A stretch of DNA of 33,183 bases, from assembly GCA_028279595.1 (NCBI GenBank), contig JANQNK010000005.1, positions 1-33,183 of the forward strand, in the 5' to 3' direction. This document shows positions 23,128-29,956 of this stretch, one piece after another. A program made the position numbers and the translations under genes. The number at the start of each line of letters is the position of its first letter. Position 1 is the stretch's first letter. Under the pieces are notes generated by a model. It saw nothing but the letters and a program-made list of their open reading frames with translations, ran no database searches and had not been told where the DNA came from. Source of the stretch: Thermoplasmatota archaeon. GTDB lineage: Archaea; Thermoplasmatota; JAKEGO01.

Positions 23128-24162
23128 ATGAAGGCAGCCGTCATTCCGATCATCGTGATAGTTGTCCTCGTGGGTGCGTACTTCATGGTCAGCATGGAGG
23201 ACGACAGCGGGGGGAACAAGGCACCCAAGGCCGTTATCAGGTACGAGGGCGTCCAGCAGGCGGGCAAGCTCATCAGGTTCTACTCCGATGACTCGTCGGA
23301 CCCCGACGGGGATCCCCTGTCCTACCACTGGTCCTTCGGGGACGGCGCCACATGGCCCACCAAGAACACACAGGTGTACCACAGGTACCAGGAGCCAGGT
23401 TCCTATACTGTCACCCTCGTGGTCAACGACGGGTCCAAGAACTCCAAGACGACAGTTGACCTGACGATAACCGAATCCGACAACAGGCGGCCCTACGCCA
23501 GGGCCGAGGACGTCGGCATGGTCTTCCTCGACGAGGAGGACGGCGAGGTGACGGTCCGGTTCGACGCCAACGGCTCCTCCGATCCCGACAATGACGATCT
23601 CTTCTTCTACTGGGACTTCAACGACACCGTCGATCTCAACAATGACAGCATAATGAACAATGACGCCGAGGCCGAGGGCGCTTCGGTGGACTGGACATTC
23701 GACCAGTGGGGAGACCACAACGTCACCCTGACGGTCGCCGACGGCGAGGGAGAGAGCGCTGAGGACATACTGACCGACACCGACAGGATCGTCGTGATGG
23801 TGCGGTGGCCCACTCCGCAGGCCGATCTCGAGGCCCAGAGGAGGGATGGGATCCTGCTCGATTTCGAGATATGGCTTCGCAATGTCACAAGGAACATTCC
23901 CATCGAGGAGGCGAACTGGTACCTCGTGCGGGAAGGATCGACATATGCGAACGGGTCCCTGGCCGACAGCGGGGATGTGACGTACAGGGACGACGATGTA
24001 GACGGGAACATCTCATCAGAGGATAACATCGCCATCCAATCATCGTCCGATTCCGAACCGAACGACGTGTTCTACATCACGTACACGCTGAACGAGGTAC
24101 CCGGCCAGGAGCGCGGCGGCTTTGCCGCGCAGATCGGATACGTACTTCTGCCCGAGACCTAG
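23128..24162 (+). CDS. Secreted or membrane-anchored PKD-domain protein
   Basis: This 344-residue protein has an N-terminal hydrophobic anchor (about 4-22) with no clear cleavage site, so it is probably held in the membrane with its body outside. Two PKD domains follow (about 33-118 with YHWSFGDGA and GSYTVTLVV; about 122-215 with FYWDFNDT and HNVTLTVADG). The C-terminal region (about 220-344) is beta-rich with RNVTRNIPIEEANW; I do not recognise it. Asp-rich loops suggest calcium. It is a single-gene unit, convergent with the stomatin gene. Confidence 0.8.
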   Translation: MKAAVIPIIVIVVLVGAYFMVSMEDDSGGNKAPKAVIRYEGVQQAGKLIRFYSDDSSDPDGDPLSYHWSFGDGATWPTKNTQVYHRYQEPGSYTVTLVVNDGSKNSKTTVDLTITESDNRRPYARAEDVGMVFLDEEDGEVTVRFDANGSSDPDNDDLFFYWDFNDTVDLNNDSIMNNDAEAEGASVDWTFDQWGDHNVTLTVADGEGESAEDILTDTDRIVVMVRWPTPQADLEAQRRDGILLDFEIWLRNVTRNIPIEEANWYLVREGSTYANGSLADSGDVTYRDDDVDGNISSEDNIAIQSSSDSEPNDVFYITYTLNEVPGQERGGFAAQIGYVLLPET

Positions 24163-24228
24163 GCAGGGAAATGGACAGAGATATCTCTACCAGCATATCG
24201 TTCAGTCGTAGACCGGGCGGACGGTCCT

Positions 24229-25395
24229 TCAGGCCTTCTTGACCTTCTTGTGTAGGACCTTCATCACATCGTCCGGCAGGCCTTCCGACGGCGTTGAGAC
24301 ATCATCACCTTTTCCCGCCTGGACTATGGAATCGATCTCCGCGTTCTCCTCGGCCATCTCCTTGCCCAGTATCTCGAGCTGTGCCTGGATCTCTCCAGGC
24401 TTCGGGATGGTACCGAGGATGTCCTCCGATGTACCTATCTCCGCCTCGAGGTCCCTGAGCTCGTGGACGGTGTGTTCGCCCGTCTTCTGCGAGGCTCCCA
24501 GATATTCGGAAACGCCCTCGACCATCTTGGAGATCTCGAACGGGAATATGATCTTCGTCGACTTTCCGTTCGCGACCTTCGCGAGCGTGTCAAGCGATAG
24601 CACGGTAAGCGATTTCTGGTCAAGCGGTGTCGAACCGAGCGAAAGTATCCTCAAACGCTGGGCCTCACCCTGGGCGCGCAGGATCCGCGCGAGCCTCTCA
24701 CCCTCGGCCCTCAGGACCTGGGCCTGACGTTCGCCCTCTGCGGTCAGGATGTTGGACCTCTTGTCGCCCTCGGCCACCAGGATCGCGGAGCGCTTCTCGC
24801 CGTCGGCGATCAGGATCGCGGCACGGCGCTTCCTCTCCGAGGCGGTCTGCTCCTCCATCGCCTCCTTGACGGAGCCAACAGGATCGAGCTCGCGGATCTC
24901 CACCTTCGTGACCTGGACACCCCACGGGTCGGTCGCCTCGTCGATGATGTCCCTCAGCTCGATGTTGATCTTCTCTCTGTTGAAGAGCAGGTCGTCGAGT
25001 TCCATGAGGCCGATGATGGACCTCAGGCTCGTCTGCGCCAGCGCGACAGTGGCCGTGACGTAATTCTGGACATTGAATATCGCCTTCTCGGGGTCGACGG
25101 CCTTCAGGTAGATGACGGCGTCGACGTTGGTCGGGGAGTTGTCCTTGGTTATGACCTCCTGCCTCGGGACGTCGTACATCTGCTCGCGCATATCCACGCG
25201 TATCACGTGCGATATGAACGGCATAATAACATGAAATCCCGGTCTCAGCGCCCTTCTGTACGTTCCAAGTCTGATGAGCAATCCCGTCTCCCACGGCTTG
25301 ATGATCACTACGCCCTTCGCGAGCAGTAGAACCACCATGAGCAGTATTACCGCGAGCAGACAGATTCCTATGGTTACCACATCTGCCAATGCCAT
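24229..25395 (-). CDS. Stomatin/prohibitin-like SPFH (band 7) protein
   Basis: This 388-residue protein is an N-terminal membrane hairpin (about 8-27) plus SPFH domain. The SPFH core spans about 30-190 (IIKPWETGLLIRLGTYRRAL opens it; MRSIIGL-type and ELRDIIDEATDPWGVQV segments lie inside). Residues 191-245 are five near-perfect 11-residue repeats of the form x-A-I-L-x-A-E-G-E-x-R, the coiled coil that drives oligomer formation. A charged tail follows. It is cotranscribed with an NfeD-like gene 12 bases ahead, the standard partner. Role: membrane microdomain or protease scaffold. Confidence 0.95.
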   Translation of the reverse strand: MALADVVTIGICLLAVILLMVVLLLAKGVVIIKPWETGLLIRLGTYRRALRPGFHVIMPFISHVIRVDMREQMYDVPRQEVITKDNSPTNVDAVIYLKAVDPEKAIFNVQNYVTATVALAQTSLRSIIGLMELDDLLFNREKINIELRDIIDEATDPWGVQVTKVEIRELDPVGSVKEAMEEQTASERKRRAAILIADGEKRSAILVAEGDKRSNILTAEGERQAQVLRAEGERLARILRAQGEAQRLRILSLGSTPLDQKSLTVLSLDTLAKVANGKSTKIIFPFEISKMVEGVSEYLGASQKTGEHTVHELRDLEAEIGTSEDILGTIPKPGEIQAQLEILGKEMAEENAEIDSIVQAGKGDDVSTPSEGLPDDVMKVLHKKVKKA

Positions 25396-25407
25396 TCCTC
25401 CTCTGTT

Positions 25408-25863
25408 TCACTTCTCTTTTCGCCCGGTCTCGCCGAGCCTCTCGACGGTGACATGGACCCCCTCGCTCGCCACCACCTTGATGCGCGCCCCCGCGGGTAT
25501 CCTCTCCTCCGCCTTGGCGCTCCATATCTCGCTGTGGATCTTGACCTTCCCCGACATCGAATCGGGGACGATATCCTTGGTGACGATACCGGTCTTGCCG
25601 ACGATCGACCACCGTCCGAGCGGGATGGGAGGCCGTTCCGGAGAGAGCTTCTTGTACAGGAATATCGAACCGATCGTGATGGGAATGACGAACATCGTCG
25701 CCACTATGATCGCGATCAGCGGGTCCGGTACGAACACGAGGAAGATCCCCAGTATGATAAGGACCGTCGCCGGAATGCCGAAGAAGAATCCCGGCGTCGA
25801 TATCTCGACGAACAACAGGATGATCCCCACTATGATCACCAGGAGAGCTATCTCAAAGGCCAT
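25408..25863 (-). CDS. NfeD-like membrane protein with OB-fold (stomatin partner)
   Basis: This 151-residue protein has two or three N-terminal membrane helices (about 3-70, including FVEISTPGFFFGIPATVLII) and a soluble OB-fold (about 80-145, with GKTGIVTKDIVPDSMSGKV and IPAGARIKVVASEGVHVTV). It is the short NfeD type without the ClpP-like protease domain. The ATG at 25863 is at the predicted transcript start. The stomatin gene follows after 12 bases; the pair is one operon. Confidence 0.92.
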   Translation of the reverse strand: MAFEIALLVIIVGIILLFVEISTPGFFFGIPATVLIILGIFLVFVPDPLIAIIVATMFVIPITIGSIFLYKKLSPERPPIPLGRWSIVGKTGIVTKDIVPDSMSGKVKIHSEIWSAKAEERIPAGARIKVVASEGVHVTVERLGETGRKEK

Positions 25864-25883
25864 CAGCACTTATTGTCTGGCTG

Positions 25884-25892
25884 TTATTTAAA
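25884..25892 (-). promoter_or_regulatory. TATA box of the nfeD-stomatin operon
   Basis: TTTAAATAA on the minus strand is centred 25 bases before the ATG at 25863. Confidence 0.65.
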
Positions 25893-26060
25893 CAGTTCTA
25901 TTCGACCCACAACAACGATTCATGCGCACGGTAGAGGCGTTGAGCCCTGCCGTATTCCGATGCATATCCAAGTCCTATGAGGAATGCGCTCGCCGGCGAC
26001 CCGGTCCGTCGGCATCGCGTCCCGGGACCTTTCTTTTGAGAGCGGTTCCGAGCCGTCGTC
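25893..26060. other. Intergenic region between the NfeD operon and pgk
   Basis: About 170 bases with no convincing ORF. It holds a 10-bp palindrome GTCCCGGGAC (about 26019-26028) and a CGATGC/GCATCG pair with a long loop. No known RNA or element recognised. Confidence 0.4.
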
Positions 26061-26061
26061 G

Positions 26062-26073
26062 AAAGTGATAACT
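26062..26073 (+). promoter_or_regulatory. Weak TATA-like box of pgk
   Basis: AAAGTGATAACT about 26 bases before the ATG at 26096; a poor match but the only candidate. Confidence 0.35.
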
Positions 26074-26095
26074 ACCGGAGATGCGATGCGCATGC

Positions 26096-27343
26096 ATGAC
26101 CCACCCATTCCTAACGCTCGACGACCTAGACCTGGATGGGAGCAAGGTACTCGTAAGGGTGGATTTCAACTCTCCGATCGACCCGGAGAGGCGGGACCTG
26201 ATGGACGACACCAGGATAATCTCGCACATCGAGACACTGAGGGCACTCAAGGACGCAGCGGTGGTCGTCATGGCGCACCAGTCGCGCCCGGGAAAGAACG
26301 ATTTTACCACGCTCCAGCCGCACGCCCGGCGTCTCAGGCGGCACATGGACATGCCCGTCCATTTCGAGGACACGCTCTTCAGCAACAATGCGCTAAGACG
26401 GATAGATGAACTCGAATCCGGCGAGATCATGCTCCTCGAGAACGTCAGGTTCTATTCAGAGGAGATATCCCTGAAGGGCGACGCGGAAACCCTCTCTAAA
26501 TGCCGTTATATCAGGAAACTGGCTCCGCATTTCGACATATTCGTCAACGACGCATTCGCCGCGGCCCACAGGGCGCAGCCGAGCACTGTCGGCTTCATAC
26601 CCCACCTGCCCTCAGCGGCCGGAATGCTCATGGAGCGCGAGCTCACCGTCCTCGGGAAGGTGCTCTCTACTTCCCAGAAACCGTCCATCGCCCTCCTCGG
26701 AGGCGCTAAGGCGGACGATTCAATCAGGATCATGGAGAACATGCTCGGCAACGACATCGTCGACAAGGTGCTGACGACGGGCGTCGTCGGGAACATCATG
26801 CTCTTGGCCAAGGGCGTATCCCTTGGAAAACCATCCGAGACATTCATCAAGAAGCACATCTCGAAGTCCGACGAGATCCTCGAGAAGGGCAGATCGCTCC
26901 TCGAGAAGTACAAGGACAGGATCGAGGTGCCGACGGATGTCGCCCTGAACGTCGACGGGACAAGGCGGGGCCTGACGGTCGAGCGCCTGCCATCCGAGAA
27001 GCCGATCCACGACATCGGTCTCGACACCGTCGTCCATTACGCCAACGAGATAGAGGGTGCAGGGTCCGTCATAGTCAACGGCCCCTCCGGGGTCTTCGAA
27101 CTGCCGGAGTTCGCCTTCGGCACCGAGGAACTGTTCCTCGCCCTGTCACGCTCCAAGGGCTTCACGGTCGCGGGCGGCGGCGAGACGAGCGCCGTCCTGA
27201 CGAGGATGGGCCTCAAGGGCGAGGTCGACCACGTCAGCACGGGCGGAGGCGCATGCATCACGATGCTCGGCGGCAAGCAGCTTGAGGTCGACAAGGCGCT
27301 CCGGACCGCAAAGCAGTGGTACGAAGAAGGCCGATACCACTGA
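26096..27343 (+). CDS. pgk: Phosphoglycerate kinase, archaeal type
   Basis: The 415-residue enzyme interconverts 1,3-bisphosphoglycerate and 3-phosphoglycerate in glycolysis and gluconeogenesis. The N-domain signature is KVLVRVDFNSPID (about 18-30), with substrate-binding segments after it. The C-domain nucleotide site shows GGAKADDSI in the middle and GGGETSAVL and STGGGA near the end. I chose the ATG at 26096 over one five codons upstream because of the promoter distance. It is a single-gene unit. Confidence 0.96.
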   Translation: MTHPFLTLDDLDLDGSKVLVRVDFNSPIDPERRDLMDDTRIISHIETLRALKDAAVVVMAHQSRPGKNDFTTLQPHARRLRRHMDMPVHFEDTLFSNNALRRIDELESGEIMLLENVRFYSEEISLKGDAETLSKCRYIRKLAPHFDIFVNDAFAAAHRAQPSTVGFIPHLPSAAGMLMERELTVLGKVLSTSQKPSIALLGGAKADDSIRIMENMLGNDIVDKVLTTGVVGNIMLLAKGVSLGKPSETFIKKHISKSDEILEKGRSLLEKYKDRIEVPTDVALNVDGTRRGLTVERLPSEKPIHDIGLDTVVHYANEIEGAGSVIVNGPSGVFELPEFAFGTEELFLALSRSKGFTVAGGGETSAVLTRMGLKGEVDHVSTGGGACITMLGGKQLEVDKALRTAKQWYEEGRYH

Positions 27344-27373
27344 CCGAGAAGGCCGGGAACTACATATACCAGG

Positions 27374-27381
27374 AATTTATA
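27374..27381 (+). promoter_or_regulatory. TATA box of tRNA-Thr
   Basis: AATTTATA lies about 32 bases before the tRNA 5' end. Confidence 0.65.
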
Positions 27382-27409
27382 GGGGAGCAGTGCCTCTGAC
27401 GGCGTATAT

Positions 27410-27483
27410 GCCACCGTAGCTCAGTTGGCTGGAGCGGCCGCCTCGTAAGCGGCAGGTCGAGGGTTCGAATCCCTCCGGTGGCT
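27410..27483 (+). tRNA. tRNA-Thr (anticodon CGT)
   Basis: The acceptor GCCACCG/CGGTGGC is perfect. The D stem is GCTC/GAGC, the anticodon stem GCCGC/GCGGC encloses CTCGTAA (CGT at 27444-27446), and the T stem GAGGG/CCCTC has loop TTCGAAT. The discriminator is T, common for archaeal tRNA-Thr. CCA is not encoded. It reads ACG codons. Confidence 0.95.
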
Positions 27484-27485
27484 TC
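27470..27485 (+). repeat. att-like direct repeat, copy 1 (in the tRNA-Thr 3' end)
   Basis: TCCCTCCGGTGGCTTC covers the 3' strand of the T arm, the acceptor and two bases past the discriminator. It recurs exactly at 27697-27712. Confidence 0.85.
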
Positions 27486-27521
27486 GCGGTTCTATGAGTT
27501 TGATAACATAGCGAAGCCACC
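27477..27521. repeat. Inverted repeat A at the tRNA-Thr 3' end (11-bp arms, 23-nt loop)
   Basis: GGTGGCTTCGC at 27477-27487 pairs perfectly with GCGAAGCCACC at 27511-27521. The left arm includes the last acceptor bases of tRNA-Thr, so the right arm is an inverted copy of the tRNA end. Confidence 0.8.
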
Positions 27522-27552
27522 ATTGGCTCAGAACCCGCTCCCAAACAGGGTT

Positions 27553-27595
27553 GCTCGAGAATAAGAATTGAACATCTGACTGATTATTCTCGAGC
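27553..27595. repeat. Inverted repeat B (12-bp arms, 19-nt loop)
   Basis: GCTCGAGAATAA at 27553-27564 pairs perfectly with TTATTCTCGAGC at 27584-27595, and can extend by a G-U and a U-A pair at the base. Confidence 0.8.
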
Positions 27596-27598
27596 GAG

Positions 27599-27617
27599 GG
27601 TGAGCCGAAGGCTCACC
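27599..27617. repeat. Hairpin C (8-bp stem, GAA loop)
   Basis: GGTGAGCC, GAA, GGCTCACC. It has the same triloop as the hairpin at 12786-12806. Confidence 0.75.
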
Positions 27618-27639
27618 TGAACGAATCCCGATGACCCTT

Positions 27640-27655
27640 CGGGCCATCTGGCCCG
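27640..27655. repeat. Hairpin D (6-bp stem, 4-nt loop)
   Basis: CGGGCC, ATCT, GGCCCG, the last of four stems between the two copies of the tRNA-end repeat. Confidence 0.65.
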
Positions 27656-27696
27656 TCGGTTAGAATAGGAGTACACTGAGGTCTTAATCCTGCGGG

Positions 27697-27712
27697 TCCC
27701 TCCGGTGGCTTC
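27697..27712 (+). repeat. att-like direct repeat, copy 2
   Basis: Exact copy of 27470-27485. Its last two bases fall in the stop codon of the AbrB-PhoU gene. The bases before it (CTGCGGG) do not match the tRNA T loop, so this is not a second tRNA. Confidence 0.85.
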
Positions 27713-28718
27713 ACTCACGCTCTCTTATCAGGTAATTGATGGTGAGTTCCGCAATATCACCCGAGTATTCACCTGTACGACGGATGCTCTCGGCGATGTA
27801 ACTTTCAGCGATGGAGAACTCCCCCTCCATCTTCATGGCGTTCCTGTTGATCTTCTCGCAGAGCGGTCTGAGCTTCTTGAGCTTGTCCAGGACCATGTTC
27901 GCGGCCCTGACGTCCTTCTTCGACCATGCGTTGATCGACTCCGTGAAGAGGTCCATAGCGAAATCACTGGCCTCCTCGATGTTCTTCAGCGCGGCTGGTC
28001 TGATAGAACCCTTGATGAGAACGTCGGCATTCCCTGCGATCGCAACTGCGTGATCGCCGATCCTCTCCATGTATCGGCTGATCAGGAAGAAATAGATCGC
28101 ATCCACTGCCTTGATCCCCATGCGGCGAGCGAGCTGCGTATCCAACATGGCAATGTTCGATTGACGGGCGACCAGCCAGTGAAGGCGGTCCACGTCATCG
28201 TCCCTCTGGATGATCTCCGCGATGTCGGATGGGTCCCCTGACTTCAGTGCACCGATCCCGTCATTGTGCATGGCGCGTATGAGGATGAAAAGGCGCTTTA
28301 TCGTGTTCTCGAAGGGCATCTCCGTCGGGTCCAGGAGGTCCTTGATCCGTATCGACCGGTCGTCCTCCTCGATTATCTCTGGACCAATGGTAAGCTTAGT
28401 GAAATCGGTGACAGTATCCCGGAGCGAAGGTTCTATCGGTGGATGCCCTCTGACCTCTATCACAGAATATCCCTGAATGTATGATCCGAGTAGGATGCGA
28501 AGGAGATAGCTCGGATTGTCGATGATGGACAGGTCGATGGTCTTCGACGAGTGTGTCTTCTCCCCTTCCGTGTTCGACGTGACTATCAGGGATCCATCAG
28601 GATGAGGGATCATTCCGACTGGATCGTTCTTCTTGATCCCGTTACTTACAATCCACTCCTTCGGAAGCGTGACGACATACGATGAGCCCCCCGTCATCTG
28701 TACCTTGCGGATCTCCAT
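27711..28718 (-). CDS. Phosphate-uptake regulator: AbrB/SpoVT DNA-binding domain plus PhoU domain
   Basis: This 335-residue protein opens with an AbrB-type swapped-hairpin domain (about 3-50, IRKVQMTGGSSYVVTLPKEW and VGMIPHPDGSLIVT). PhoU-like three-helix bundles follow (about 120-330, with NDGIGALKSG and the metal-type E-R-x-x-D-H motif in YMERIGDHAVAIAGNA). The mix of DNA binding and PhoU suggests a repressor that reads the Pst transporter state. It is divergent from pstS across 170 bases. GGTGA lies just before the ATG. Its stop overlaps the second att-like repeat. Confidence 0.9.
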   Translation of the reverse strand: MEIRKVQMTGGSSYVVTLPKEWIVSNGIKKNDPVGMIPHPDGSLIVTSNTEGEKTHSSKTIDLSIIDNPSYLLRILLGSYIQGYSVIEVRGHPPIEPSLRDTVTDFTKLTIGPEIIEEDDRSIRIKDLLDPTEMPFENTIKRLFILIRAMHNDGIGALKSGDPSDIAEIIQRDDDVDRLHWLVARQSNIAMLDTQLARRMGIKAVDAIYFFLISRYMERIGDHAVAIAGNADVLIKGSIRPAALKNIEEASDFAMDLFTESINAWSKKDVRAANMVLDKLKKLRPLCEKINRNAMKMEGEFSIAESYIAESIRRTGEYSGDIAELTINYLIRERE

Positions 28719-28888
28719 GATCTCACCGAAACATAAGTATATAGTTTCCCTAATAAGGATTTCTATACCTAATCCATAGAAATATAGAGGCCTATATTGT
28801 TAAAAGAATATGATATATTCTCTACTGGTTAACTATATATTCACTAGCGGACTTGCATGGCCGTGAACACCACCAGAGGTGACGCAAA
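28719..28888. promoter_or_regulatory. Divergent, AT-rich control region of the pst locus
   Basis: It contains three inverted repeats in a row: ATTTCTAT/ATAGAAAT (28759-28766, 28776-28783), AATATAG/CTATATT (28781-28787, 28792-28798) and AGAATAT/ATATTCT (28805-28811, 28815-28821). A palindrome CCTAATAAGG (about 28750-28759) may hold the minus-strand TATA box. CTATATAT (28833-28840) is the likely pstS TATA box. A GAGGTGAC ribosome site (28876-28883) sits six bases before a TTG codon. Confidence 0.6.
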
Positions 28889-29899
28889 TTGAAAACTACA
28901 ACTATGAAGGCGACTGCCGTGCTCGGTGTCGTGGTCCTGATCGCTATGTCGATGACCGGTTGCACAGAGAGCGGGGATGACAAACCGAAGTTGATCCAAA
29001 CAGGATCCAGCACAGTCCTCCCATTGGCCATCGCATGGGCCGAGGAGTTCGATGACGCAGACATATTCGTTTCCGGCGGGGGCTCGAGCCACGGCATCAA
29101 CTCCCTCCTGAACGAGGAGGCAGACCTCGGCGACGCCAGCAGGCTGATGAAGGGAAGCGACTACGAGAAGGTCGGTGGGTCCGCGAGCGACGTGAACGCT
29201 GACGGTACCGCGAAGAAGGCGGCTCCGACAGGCGTTTGGCCCTACAAGTGGATAGTTGCCTACGATGTCCTCACGGTCGTCGTGAACAACGGGAACACCT
29301 GGGCGGGCGAGCTGAACTACACCCAGCTATATTCGATATTCACAGCGGGCAGCTCGCGCATCGCGAAGGCCACCTACTGGGACCAGGTCCCAGGCCTTAA
29401 CGGAACGGCCCCGCACGAGAAGATCGAGATTTACGCTCCCGACGCAGCCAGCGGAACGTACGACTACTTCTTCGAGGAGATCATCCCCGACTGGGGCGAT
29501 GATACCCAGGAGACGGACACCAGGCTCGACACGGCAGACGAGTACCAGGGCAGCGCGGACGACAACGTCATCCTGACAGCCATAAAGAACAACGAATACT
29601 CCATCGGGTTCTTCGGTTACTCCTACTACAAGGAGAACACGGCGAAGGTTAAGGCGGTCTCGATCGCGAGCGGTGACGACGACTACGTTGCTCCGGCCAT
29701 GGAGAACGTCGCTGACTACCCGATGGCGCGTCCGCTCCACATATACACCGACGGGGTCCCGACCGGCGTGATCAAGAAGTACATGCAGTACGTATTGAGC
29801 GACGAGGGACAGGCTCTGGTTCCAGAGGTCGGTTATGTGAAGCTCGAACTGGTCGATCCGGCACTCGTGACCAGCCAGAGGGCGGCACTCGAAGCCTAG
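28889..29899 (+). CDS. pstS: Phosphate-binding lipoprotein PstS
   Basis: This 336-residue extracellular protein has a lipoprotein-type signal: a hydrophobic helix at about 8-25 ending in MSMTGC, with Cys27 the lipid site. Phosphate-pocket motifs follow: TGSSTVLPL (about 38-46), SGGGSSHG (about 64-71) and AASGTYDYF near 190. The start is set by the ribosome site: GAGGTGAC is six bases from the TTG at 28889 but about 20 from the next ATG (28904), so TTG is the better call. It is the first gene of pstS-pstCA-pstB-phoU. Confidence 0.94.
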   Translation: MKTTTMKATAVLGVVVLIAMSMTGCTESGDDKPKLIQTGSSTVLPLAIAWAEEFDDADIFVSGGGSSHGINSLLNEEADLGDASRLMKGSDYEKVGGSASDVNADGTAKKAAPTGVWPYKWIVAYDVLTVVVNNGNTWAGELNYTQLYSIFTAGSSRIAKATYWDQVPGLNGTAPHEKIEIYAPDAASGTYDYFFEEIIPDWGDDTQETDTRLDTADEYQGSADDNVILTAIKNNEYSIGFFGYSYYKENTAKVKAVSIASGDDDYVAPAMENVADYPMARPLHIYTDGVPTGVIKKYMQYVLSDEGQALVPEVGYVKLELVDPALVTSQRAALEA

Positions 29900-29956
29900 A
29901 CAACAGCCCAAGCCCGAATAGTCGACTAAAGACTAGAATATGAAACGGGATACTCG

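Noticed and set aside
24177..24188. Palindrome AGAGATATCTCT between convergent genes as a terminator
   Set aside because: The stem has no loop or T-run, so it is listed only as a chance-level palindrome.
27486..27696. Box C/D guide RNA after tRNA-Thr
   Set aside because: CTGA and CGATGA-like strings are present but their order and spacing do not fit a C/D sRNA; plain hairpins explain the region better.
27640..27712. Second tRNA or tRNA fragment after tRNA-Thr
   Set aside because: Only the last 16 bases match; T loop, anticodon arm and 5' half are missing.
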